DNA of 26,154 bases from Lobulomyces angularis. Taxonomy: Eukaryota > Chytridiomycota > Chytridiomycetes > Lobulomycetales > Lobulomycetaceae. The notes under the pieces were generated by a model that was not told where the DNA came from, ran no database searches, and saw only the letters and a program-made list of their open reading frames with translations. A program made the translations under genes and the position numbers. Location: the NCBI GenBank assembly GCA_027604685.1, contig JADHYX010000317.1, forward strand, positions 1 to 26,154. The letters are read 5' to 3'. Below, one piece after another: positions 1 through 9,183 of this stretch. Numbering within the stretch: the first letter of the stretch is position 1; each line of letters starts with the position of its first letter.

Positions 1-2
1 TC

Positions 3-125
3 TGGGTTATGTTCTTATCTGGTGTCTTCTTTGGTTTGGGTGCTATCATTGCTCTCTTCCTTGACGAAGCTCCTTCTGAAAAACAATCTGACATAGAACT
101 TAATGGAGATTCTAAGAAGTTTTAA
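3..125 (+). CDS. 3' end of a membrane protein gene (partial)
   Basis: The window opens inside an open frame that ends with TAA at 123-125, giving the last 40 residues of a protein whose start lies off the left edge. The residues visible first (WVMFLSGVFFGLGAIIALFL) form one strongly hydrophobic helix. A short charged tail follows, rich in Asp, Glu, Ser and Lys and ending KKF, which looks like a cytosolic C-terminus. Codon choice (CTT, TCT, GGT, GCT, GTC) is richer in G and C than in the neighbouring genes, which suggests a well-expressed gene. I do not recognise the family. It could be a transporter or another multi-pass protein; only the last helix is present. Confidence 0.7.
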   Translation, partial: WVMFLSGVFFGLGAIIALFLDEAPSEKQSDIELNGDSKKF

Positions 126-297
126 ATTTTTTTAATATTTTGTATATAATAGCTAAAAATTTTTCTTTTATCTATAATCATTTGTTTAGAATATAAAAAA
201 AAAAAAAAAAAAAAATATATATAATGAATTTATTTTAATATTTTGTGATCTGAAAATTTTTTTTTTTTGTAAATAATTTCAAACTACACCAAAAAAT

Positions 298-1976
298 ATG
301 GAAAAGGAGTTGATAAAATTTTTATTAAACACTGTTAACGACATAAGGGAAACCTTAGAATTGAACGATGTAGAAAAAAGTCATTCCTTATTGAAAATAG
401 TCCTTGAAGATGCAGAAAGGCATTTAGGAAGTTGTGTCAATACTGGTTACCCAGATTCCTTTTCAAACACTAATCAAACAAGAAGGGCTATACCTGGGAC
501 TGGTGAATGTGTTGTGAAAAACGACTCTAAACTGATGATTTTGGATAAAGAAAAAGAGAAAACTTTGCTAGCAAATTTTCCAATTGAGTTAATTCTGCAA
601 ATATTACCTCATCTTCATAGGGCCGAAGTGTTTCAGCTGCAACTAATCAACAAAAATTTCAGGAATATCATTTTTCCTTATTGCTGGAAGAAAATTACGA
701 TAAAAAGCGTTAATAAGCTACTAAAGCTTTTTAGTTTTTGTAAAAACTCAACCATTTTAAAATATGGTCTTATTACGAATAATGTTAAAGTCTTGAACAT
801 TGACTTTCAAACTTGTCAACATCAACATCAGATGGACCGAAATTTTATTTTTAAACTCATATATAAATATTTTAAAAACGTTACTGAATTGAATTTAACC
901 TACAATTTCGAAATTAATGTTGAGAATATTACTTTGACACTCGCGAAATTAAAATCTCTAAAAATATTCAGTGCTCACACTGTCAACTTTTTCGAATGTG
1001 GGTTTATCGATGATTTGAGGCAATTCGATTCATTAAAAAAGGTATCTTTGTATAATCCTTTTTGTATTTAATTTTTTTTTACAAGGGAGTCGCAAATTTG
1101 CAAACTTTTAATTTCGCTAAATTTAATGGAAATGTTCCAAAATACTACGAATTGTTTTTTAAATTATATCCATTTTCCAACATTAGACGTTTGTCAGTAC
1201 CAATTCATAAAGACGAAGTTTACGATATTCCCTGCTACACAATTTTCAAAAATTTGGTTGAGTTAAATTTGCTTTTAACGCCAGGTTGGTCGAAAACGAT
1301 AATGCAATCAATTTTAAGTTCTACTGTGCAATTAGAGCTTTTACAGGTGTCAGAAGTTGACATTATGGATTATAAAGCATTAGAAATAGTATCAGAATGT
1401 TCCAAGTCATTAAAAAATTTGACTGCGTTACGCTTTTTAAGACCGAAGTTTCAAAGGACTGATATGGATACCTTGTTGATTGAACCAACTTCAAAGCGTG
1501 AATATGTTGAAAAATTTATTTTTGCTATTTTTGAAGTGCTTAAAAATCTTGGGCATAACTTGTTACTTTTTAATTTTGATGCAGCGCTATATGACATTCA
1601 CATTGAGGACTTTGGAGAAAATTTAATAAATTCTTTAGTAACTCACTGCGAAAATTTAGAGGACTTCTTATTTGATACTGGTGCACTGCTGTCATTCTCT
1701 AAAGAGAATATCCAAAAGTTATGCACCAGTTTGAAAAAGTTAAAAACTGTTCATCTTAACAGCTGCGCTCCAGAGAATTGTGAAGTTTTTCTTCAACACA
1801 AAATTGAACTTTGTCGCACAACTATTCAGTGTGAAACTGAACCCGATACTGATGAAACTGACGAGGAATGGGGTGATCCTTATTTAATGGGCGATGATTA
1901 TTTTGATAGTGAAGGATCCTTTTTTTATGATTCTGATCCTGTAGAGTTTATGGACTATGAACCATTTATTTTCTGA
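298..1976 (+). CDS. F-box protein with LRR-like C-terminal half
   Basis: Two exons, 298-1041 and 1086-1976, encode 544 residues. The 44-base intron (GTATCT...TTTACAAG) contains an in-frame TAA, and removing it joins two frames in phase 0. Residues about 91-132 form an F-box (LANFPIELILQILPHL, then the typical LQLINKNFRNIIFPYCW). F-box proteins bind Skp1 and bring substrates to SCF ubiquitin ligases. The rest has repeated Leu/Asn-rich segments (for example VKVLNIDFQ and VTELNLTYNF) like the irregular LRRs of F-box substrate receptors. The last 45 residues are very acidic and rich in Asp, Glu and Tyr. The F-box assignment is by pattern; the substrate is unknown. The gene converges on the LRR gene downstream, leaving 272 bases between the stops. 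Confidence 0.82.
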
Positions 1977-2248
1977 AATCCCTATTTCATTTATTTCATT
2001 ATTTTTCTACGTTATGTTTTATGCATTCATTTATATAATTTCTATTTTTATATTCTTATGTTTCTTATTATTTTTCATTTGATAATATTTTATGTAACCT
2101 ACTGGCAAATTTTTTCCAATGAGTTAAATTATTCATTTATAAATAAAAAAAAAATAAAACAAAGTTGATTTCAAATTAAACACTGTAATCATAAAAATAT
2201 TAATCTAAAAATTTTAATTATTCATTTTGTTCACACTTCAATTTACTT

Positions 2249-3308
2249 TTAAAATACAGATTTTGAATTATATACTTTTTTTTTTTTTGTAAAGAAAAAC
2301 ATGAAAGTATAGATTATTAAAAATAAGACCACTGTAACTACAAGAATGATCAAATTGTGTTTTTTAAAATATTCTGAAGCAGGGTTTTGAGTTGGATTTT
2401 CATTAAAAGGTGAGATAAATTTTCTTTCATCTGCACAAACTTTAAATAAAAAAAAGTGTAAAAAAAATTAAGGAAAGGAAAAAACCTACGTTTTGGACTT
2501 TGATCGATGTAACAAAAAGAGGGAGGTTTTGTATGGAAGCATACATCTCCAATATTAACAAGGTCGCAGCAACTGTTGATGGATTCCACATTTGATGCAC
2601 AAATCTTTGTGTGCTGATATATTAAACTCAAATCCAGCTCACCGTTAAAATTGTTATTCGAAAGCGATATTGCCTTTAATGGTAAAACTGATATAAAGTT
2701 TATCGCACCAACCAAACTATTATTTTGAAGATACCTTTTGAAAAAAAAAAATATATATTAAAAGATGAAAGCAATGAATGTAATCTTTTACAAGTACTGC
2801 AGCTTTTTTAACTTTATAAATTGAATGGGTAAATTTCCGACAAGATTTAATGATGAAAGATCCAAAAAAGTTAACTCCGTTAAATAAAATGGAATGTATT
2901 CTGGGATTTTTCTGTTAAAAATATTACTTTTTATCACCCTACAGTTAAATAATAGATAAAATCACAATGTAAAGGTTTTTAATTACAAAGAGGTTATTCT
3001 TTTTTCTACATTGCAGTCGATACTTATTCCAGAAACAACGAACTTTTCATTGCAACAATCTGAACTAAGCAGCTAAAAGGTTTGACATATTTAAAATAAA
3101 AATTAAAAATTTTTGAATCGTTTACAAAATCTGGAATCCAAGAATATAAAACTTCACAATCTGAAACAGGAAGACCATTTATTGTGCCATTGAAATTGGT
3201 AATTTGTAATTGCTTTTCTCTATTGTAGAAAACCTCTAATTTTTCTTCATTTTTGCATTTTATTTTAAGAATGCTTAACGAATATAGAATCAGTAGCAAT
3301 AGTTTCAT
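2249..3308 (-). CDS. Secreted/single-pass LRR protein, plant-type repeats, no kinase
   Basis: Five exons on the minus strand (3308-3126, 3072-2987, 2938-2792, 2734-2490, 2439-2249) give 283 residues; the introns are 53, 48, 57 and 50 bases. Residues 1-18 are a signal peptide (MKLLLLILYSLSILKIKC). Residues about 48-90 match the Cys-containing LRR N-cap, with C51, W57, C67, C68 and C81. Three or four plant-type repeats follow (LTFLDLSSLNLVGNLP, LQYLYLQNNSLVGAI, LKAISLSNNNFNGEL). A Cys-rich C-cap spans about 184-222. Residues 249-270 are a membrane helix, followed by KKKK and a short tail. The layout is that of a plant LRR receptor-like protein without a kinase, so it probably sits at the surface with the LRRs outside. 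The ligand is unknown. The last acceptor could also be at 2430, which would delete three residues (LCA to H). Confidence 0.85.
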
Positions 3309-3490
3309 ATTTTTTTTTTTTTTGTTTTTTTTACATAGATATTTTTCTTATTCAAATTCCGACTATTTTTTTTTTAAGTTAACTTTTCATGCTTTCCACA
3401 AAAGTTATTTGGAAGATAAATTGAATTAACTTTTATTCAATAACTTAGATTGCTTGCATAGACAAATAGCAACAGTATAGTGTCAATGGG

Positions 3491-3539
3491 ATTGTAATTC
3501 TGTAGGTTCCGTAAAGGTGCGTTTACAATTACGGAAACC
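3491..3539. repeat. Imperfect inverted repeat
   Basis: ATTGTAA (3491-3497) pairs with TTACAAT (3523-3529). GGTTCCGTAA (3505-3514) pairs with TTACGGAAACC (3529-3539) except for one extra base. The arms interleave, so only one pairing can form at a time. It may be a relic of a small foldback element. Confidence 0.35.
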
Positions 3540-4222
3540 ACTTCATTGTCTTAATCTGATTTGTTAAGAACACGGAATCATTTACAATGAGAATTCGCTT
3601 TAATGAAAAAAAATCAAAAAAAGTATAGTATAGGATCAATTTTTTAATTCCAGGAATGAATGCATAATTCAACAGTTTAATCAAAATAAAAAAAATAATA
3701 AAAAAAGCAAATTACACAATTGAGTTTGAAAAATTAAATTAAAATTGAATTAATTATAAAATGCTCCTTAGATCTCATCGAGCACAACAAGACCATATTT
3801 TCCATCTTTACATTTAGGTTTTCAAATCCAGTTTAAACGTTCAAATTGTGTTGTTCTAGTTGCCAAATATTTTTTTTAAAGTCTTACTTTAATTCTTTTT
3901 TTTTGTATTCTCTTAACTGCTTTCATAAAGAGAAATAAAAAATTGTCATTATCAAAAATGCGGACCATACATTTCAACATTCTCAAGAATTGCGATCTTT
4001 AAATCAATGAATAAGTAGGTTTTTAATTTTGAATTTGATTCTTTCACAATCTAAGCGAGATATTGAATAAGGTAAAGTTTTGAAAATTTAGTAATCCCAT
4101 TCTCACTAAGCTGAAATTGAGTTAGTATCAGGTAACTTCTTACTCCTGTGTAATTTAATTTCCATCATATTGTGTGGAACCTTGAAGCGCTTTGCCTGAA
4201 CTAAGTCCAAATTTTAGGTTAA

Positions 4223-4300
4223 ATGGGTTGCCTCAAGTCTAAAACACAAGAGTTGGCTACTGATGAACATAGGATCAAGTATAATTCTATTATTAAATGA
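4223..4300 (+). CDS. Short open frame with acylation-like N-terminus
   Basis: An ATG at 4223 opens a 25-residue frame beginning MGCLKSKTQE and ending at TGA 4298-4300. Met-Gly-Cys followed by Ser-Lys is the typical N-terminus of proteins carrying myristate and palmitate, such as G-protein alpha subunits and Src-like kinases. No continuation through a splice site was found, so it could be a broken first exon, a tiny acylated protein, or chance. The evidence is only the motif. Confidence 0.2.
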   Translation: MGCLKSKTQELATDEHRIKYNSIIK

Positions 4301-4533
4301 ATAGGTAATGCAAGAGTAGGCAACAACTACAATAAAAAATTTAAATTCAATAATTTTAAAGTCGTATTTAATTGAAAGCAATACTACCAAAAGGACTAAT
4401 AAATAAAATTTTAAAAATTTTGTTGTTTATTGCATTTTTGAGGTAATAAGTATGAAAAAAAAAATAGTCATATGTATAAAATATAAAGTGTTGATTAAAA
4501 ATCTATAAAGTATTAGGTAAAAGTTGCAAATTC

Positions 4534-5823
4534 TTAAATATGAAGTTGGTGCAAGTTACCATTATAAGAAGAATTTTCATCTGCCTCTTTTTCACTTTGA
4601 ATTTCGGCCAATTCAGCGCTGTTAATATCCCACTCAGGTTCATATTTGTTAGCTGGATCGATAAAAACTTGTATTGAAGTGTCGTTTTTGCTGCTTTGCT
4701 TATTCGAAAAACTTTTCTGAAAATTGCTAGCATCCACGGAGGTATTCTCTCCAACATATTTGCTTACAAAATCCCTATTTTCGTCAACTTTTTTTTGATA
4801 CCAAGTTTTAGTTTCGGTGCAAATATCAGAAGCTTTTGTTAGAAGCTTCACTAAAGCCCTTTCATAAGTCACTATCAGGTAAAAAAGTAATTTTAAATAT
4901 ACTTTTTTTAAAATTTTATATTACAAAAATAAACCTGAATGGTGAAAAATAAGCCATAAATCATAAAGTAACTCCAAGGCTTACTGTAGTTTAAAATCGC
5001 ATCCAAAATTAGAGGCAGAATATTTAGTATAGTGACAATGAAACATCGTAAAATATTTGTAACCAGTACATTGCGCATTGCTCGATTTTCTTCTTTTTTT
5101 TTACTATATTTGTACAATTTGTATACTATTGAACCTGTTGCATATAAATCAATTACAATATCAAGGTAACTACATTATTTAATATTAATTTCTTTTATAT
5201 TTAAGTTTTTGAGTACGCCACTGTAAATTTTCTCAACAGCAGTAAAAAAAAATCAAACTTACCAGTAAGTTTGGATTAAGTACTCAGGCACATAAAAGGA
5301 GCACAGCTGAGTTGTTGGGTTTGTTGTGGTTCTATACTGGAAAAGACTGTAGACTGTTAAAACAGCCCTTAGCAACATTATAGACCAGCATATCCTCGTT
5401 TGGATCTAAGTCAAATTTTAAACCAAAAATAAAGAAAGCCCTTACCTTTAAGACTGTTGAAAAGGGATCACAAACAATTTTGCACATTCTAAATAAGAGA
5501 ATATAGTTTATGATCATAAATAAAAGATGATGAGTTATCTCTGCAAACAATCCCAAATAAAAACAAGATTGAGAATCAGGATGAAAGGTTCCAAAAATGG
5601 TATAAAAAACAGCATTAAAAATTGATATGAAGTTTAATGATATTTTTAGAATTCTTGTATGTTTGAAATTGATATTTTCAGCTTTGATAGAACTGCCGTT
5701 GCTTAAAGCAAAAAACAGACCTAGAATTGATACAGAAAATTGAAAACCATTTGTTAAAGAAACCACAGAAATTGCAGTAAGTACATCACGCAAAACTGCA
5801 CTTTCAGAGGTGTGGTTCCTCAT
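4534..5823 (-). CDS. Seven-helix membrane protein, GPCR-like
   Basis: Four exons (5823-5446, 5405-5263, 5169-4925, 4871-4534) give 367 residues; introns are 40, 93 and 53 bases, and all phases agree. Seven hydrophobic stretches lie at about 12-40, 57-80, 87-112, 131-150, 163-190, 205-228 and 235-255, followed by a hydrophilic tail of about 110 residues. The N-terminus carries an N-glycosylation site (NHT at 3-5) and no signal peptide. With the N-terminus outside, C87 at the top of helix 3 and C161 in the loop before helix 5 are placed like the disulfide pair of G-protein-coupled receptors. The loop between helices 5 and 6 is strongly basic (YKYSKKKEENRAMR), as expected for the cytosolic side. 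I recognise no known receptor family, so the GPCR label is by topology only. Confidence 0.75.
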
Positions 5824-6637
5824 AAGACAAATTATTCAAAATCACGTAGTATTGAAAAATAATAAAAAATCTTCAGATAGCGTTCAAGAAAAAAATGAAC
5901 AAACACCTTATTTTAAGGAACTGTACTCCTTCCTATACCGTTCATATTTCATTTTGTTGTGTACAATGTATCACCATCAATATTTAAACTTCCGCTGCAA
6001 AGTATTGGACATAGTAAAAAAACTGTAAAAAATTGGTTAAATTGCTTTAAATCTGCAGTTTTCCTCCAGAAGCTGGGACAGGGGCGGCTCATCAAGGTTT
6101 AGGTAGGTATAAATTACAAAATTTGACTATGACTATGGGTAACGTTAACCGTCTTTTGAGTCTCGTTAACTTATTTTTTACCTGACACTTTTATGATTTG
6201 ATTCATTTCTTAATTACATAATAATCTGTCTAAATATTTCTTCCAAGATACCTTAAATTTTACTTAATTCCATATTGATAACTATATCTAATTCAAAATT
6301 CTTCAAATAAATCTGATATAGCAACTAATAACTTAATGGTGCCAATTGAAAAAATTCAATCTTGTCTTCTGTAAGATGGCTTCAGAATAAACCAATGCCT
6401 GAACAAACCAAGTTCGGCAGTGCACTTCTAAAACATCAAAAACAAAAGATAGATACTTCCATTTATTTGAGAAGCTTAATACTATAAGAAGAATTTTTTG
6501 ATTTCGCTTTCAGAAAGGTGCAAAATCGTCTTTTTTCTTATTTCAACTAATTTTTTTTAATTCGATCATCAATTATTAAGTGTAAAAATTTATAAAATTT
6601 AAAAAAATCCTCAAAAAATAATTAAAAACTTTGAAAA
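5824..6637. other. Divergent intergenic region
   Basis: These 814 bases lie between the starts of the seven-helix gene and the elongin B gene, so promoters for both must be here. No defined promoter motif is visible. A slightly GC-richer patch at 6370-6430 reads like protein on the minus strand (GLFRHWFILKPSYRRQD before a stop) but has no start or splice context. Confidence 0.4.
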
Positions 6638-7089
6638 ATGAGTTTTTTTGTTAGAGTTAAAAGGCATAAACAAACATTTTTTATAGACGAATTAACATCC
6701 TCAGATACCATCCTAACATTAAAAGAAAGGCTTGAACCTTTAATAAATGTTAAACCAGAAAATCAACGAATTTTGAAAGAAAGCACTCCAAGTGATAAAT
6801 CAAATTTGCATGAAAAAAATCCACAGACTATTGTCAATGCAAATTCAGCAACGGATAAGACCTACATTAATATTGATGAAAATTCTGTGTTGGATCAATT
6901 GGGAATTCAGAATGACTCCGTTTTGTACTTGGTGTACAAACTTGAAGGTATTTTTTTTTTTTCTTATATAGTACATTCACTAAGTAACTGATTTTTTTCT
7001 ATTTAATATATTTAGCTAATGAATGGGAATCTGTAGCTGTTCCAAATTTTGAAGAATTAGATGAAAAAGGCAAATCTGTTGTTTCGTAA
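6638..7089 (+). CDS. ELOB: Elongin B-like ubiquitin-fold protein
   Basis: Two exons, 6638-6947 and 7016-7089, with a 68-base intron, encode 127 residues. The start MSFFVRVKRHKQTFFIDEL matches the opening of animal elongin B (a first strand, then RRHKTTIF.D), followed by the ubiquitin-like helix (TILTLKERLEPLI) and an NQRILK strand. Length is close to animal elongin B (118). A Lys/Asn-rich insertion at about 50-75 separates the halves of the ubiquitin fold. The C-terminus (EWESVAVPNFEEL) corresponds to the family's Pro-containing tail. Elongin B pairs with elongin C as adaptor for cullin-2/5 ubiquitin ligases and in elongin A complexes. Another ubiquitin-like protein is possible, but the RHK start favours elongin B. 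The gene converges on the RING gene, 113 bases away. Confidence 0.82.
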
Positions 7090-7202
7090 CACTATTTTAT
7101 TCAGCTTTTTTTTGTTTTAGATTCGTAATTTTTTTTATTGTATTACTAATAAAGTGTTTATATATTTTAGTTTTGGAAGCAAAAGCATTTGTTGCTAAAT
7201 TT

Positions 7203-7411
7203 TTATCTTTTTCTTACTTCACCAAACATATCATTACATATTTTACATTTTCCACCTGTTGCCTAGTAAAGCATATAAGTTAAAAGTTTTGTAAATTTAC
7301 CTGTTTCATGGCACAAGTTTTGCACAAGTATAGATGCTTACATGGTACAGTTTCATAAATTGCTGTTTCACAGTTACAAACTAAACACAATTTCAATGAT
7401 TTTTCCCCCAT
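7203..7411 (-). CDS. 56-residue RING-HC finger protein
   Basis: Two exons (7411-7301 and 7262-7203) split by a 38-base intron encode only 56 residues, nearly all RING finger. The zinc ligands are complete and spaced as C3HC4: C9, C12, C24, H26, C30, C33, C43 and C46 (CLVC, then CKHLYLCKTC, then CKIC). This is the RING-HC type of E3 ubiquitin ligases such as the MGRN1 and IAP groups, where the domain recruits an E2. There is no substrate-binding region, so the protein would need a partner or act as a dimer. It starts Met-Gly, but residue 6 is Leu, so myristoylation is doubtful. The ATG is the first in the frame, and the stop TAA is at 7203-7205. An unseen upstream exon cannot be excluded. Confidence 0.85.
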
Positions 7412-7737
7412 CTTTTATTTATCAATAAAATTCAGTAGGTTTTTATTCTTTAATTTAATTATATTATAATTTTTAAAGATCAAATTTTTGCGAATTTAAT
7501 AAAAAAATTTTTCTAATGGTTTATCAATTAGTTTTTATTACAACTTAAAGGAAGCCAATATGAATATACGATATTAAAAATTACCATAGAATGAAGGCAT
7601 ATTAAATTCAGTGAGCTAATTCACCTTACTTTGACCTACAGCTAATACTTTGTTTTTATTATGTGATTTTTTTCCAGTATGAGAAAATTGTTGATCAAGA
7701 TACTAAAAAATCTCTATAAAGATCATTTGTTTTTAAC
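7412..7737. other. Intergenic, AT-rich
   Basis: These 326 bases lie between the start of the RING gene and the stop of the zinc finger gene, both on the minus strand. They must hold the RING gene promoter and the zinc finger gene's 3' end. No gene, repeat or motif stands out. Confidence 0.4.
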
Positions 7738-8967
7738 CTATACCGCAAGCTGCCCTTTTCGCGTATGTATTTTTAAATGTCGATTCAAATCGGCAACTCT
7801 ATAAAAACTCCGCGTACAAATTGAGCAATAATGAGTTTTCACCCTATTAGTGGAGTGAATGGTAGCATGTTGCTTCATATTGTATTTCCTAAAAATCGTT
7901 ATGATTATATTTTCTTAAATTTAGTATTAATATTTATGTCACCTGGCAAACACCCTCCCGCAAGTACTGCACGCATGACCTGTTGTTTTTATGGTAGCAA
8001 TATTATCGAAGACGCATGATGTATTTTCAGTTTTAAATGTGTTTTCTATCTTGCTGTCCCCAAATAAATAATTGTTGTCTTGATAATCACGAACATATTG
8101 AGGTTTTACTTCACTGCCAAATGCATTATTTGTTAAACTAGTATATACTCTGCAGTCTTGATTTGAGTTAAAATTAACTTCCTCTTGTCCTCCGTCAAAA
8201 AAATGAAGTGCAGAAGCAAATGGAGTTAAAGAGCAGCAAGGTTCACTAGTGGCTGCTGGAGAATTTAACTGAGTTACGGAATCAGATAAGACTTGCATTG
8301 AATGTCCTTTTTCTTCGCCTGAACAGACTGCAGAACTCAACTGACCAGTGAGATCTCGTTGTGAGTTAAAAAATAATTCTTTCTGCCAATTGCGCGCTAT
8401 ATTAGAGGTTACTGGTAATTTAGTAGAAAAAGGAGTAGTCAATAGTGCTGGATCTTTAAGCAGGTTACTGGTGACCTATACACAGAAATTTATTTATTCG
8501 AAAAATAGTGAATTGCCACTTACTGTTGTTGCTTCACAAGGGGAGTAGTGCACACTTACAGCAGGATGTTTCACATTGAAGTGAGATTCATCAATTAGGG
8601 ATGGTATATTATTCGCATAGGAATTACTGAATTCATTGTTTTTGCTTTTGAAATAAACATTTGCTGAGTTGGCTGTCAAAGCTTGCGCGTTAGATATTAT
8701 AGGCACTGAAGAAGAAACTTCCTCTACTAAAAAGCTTGGCCTACGCCTAAAACTGTCTAAATATTTCAGATGCGCATTTAGTCTAATTTCATCAAGTTGA
8801 AGAGATCTCCTTCTCAAACTTTCAGAGACAAAATCCGAAAAATTCGTTTCTTCCTTAATAGCGAAGTCAGAATATCTAGAGCTTAAGGATGCTTGGTTTG
8901 GGGAGTAAGGTGGTGTGAGGTTTGTAAATGCCTCTGAAATTTCTTGCTGCTTGTTTCTTGGTAGCAT
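7738..8967 (-). CDS. C2H2 zinc finger transcription factor
   Basis: Three exons (8967-8524, 8475-7943, 7888-7738) with 48- and 54-base introns encode 375 residues. Two C2H2 fingers close the protein. Finger 1 has C317, C320, H333 and H337, and finger 2 has C347, C350, H363 and H367; both are spaced C-x2-C-x12-H-x3-H, and the second intron splits finger 1. The first 310 residues are low-complexity and rich in Ser, Asn and Thr, with short TPPYSP and RRRSLQLDEIR segments typical of regulated activation regions. The layout resembles fungal stress or calcium-response factors (Msn2/Crz1 style), which have paired C-terminal fingers; I infer DNA binding in the nucleus but no target. The ATG follows an in-frame TGA. 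The gene diverges from N-myristoyltransferase across only 216 bases. Confidence 0.9.
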
Positions 8968-9183
8968 ATCTGCTGTAACTAAAATAATAATTACTCACCT
9001 TTGTCTTAGCTTTCCTTTACTAAAGTGATCTCACTTGAACTACTATTGCAATTGAATTATTGAAGGATCTTTATTCGTTTTTGTGTGAAACTGTATTTAA
9101 ATTTTTCTTAATACAAATGGGATGTGAATGTGACACTCGTGGCATTTGGTTGTACTAATTGAAAATCAGCAAATTTTCATTTA
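8968..9183. promoter_or_regulatory. Shared divergent promoter region
   Basis: 216 bases separate the start codons of the zinc finger gene (minus) and N-myristoyltransferase (plus). Both promoters and 5' leaders must fit here. On the minus strand a GT...AG stretch near 8979-9024 could be a leader intron of the zinc finger gene. No named element is recognised. Confidence 0.45.

Larger units (their letters stand above)
3309..4533. other. Gene-poor stretch with possible relics
   Basis: About 1.2 kb separates two minus-strand genes. I cannot assemble a gene here. It holds an imperfect inverted repeat at 3491-3539, a 25-codon open frame at 4223-4300 (separate entry), and short coding-like pieces on the minus strand. 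Two of these are KIAILENVEMYGPHF around 3960-4005 and KPKCKDGKYGLVVLDEI before a TAA around 3770. They are separated by stops and do not join through convincing splice sites. They may be remains of a decayed gene, or chance. Confidence 0.4.

Noticed and set aside
189..213. Run of about 23 A after the first partial gene
   Set aside because: It is a simple homopolymer, common in this genome, and not evidence of a retrocopy because no matching duplication is seen.
5810..6028. 72-codon plus frame overlapping the start of the seven-helix gene
   Set aside because: It has no recognisable motif and covers the start codon and leader of a well-supported gene.
8978..8998. Possible 20-base intron GTGAGT...TTTAG before the zinc finger gene
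   Set aside because: It is shorter than any confident intron here (35) and lies in the leader, where nothing depends on it.
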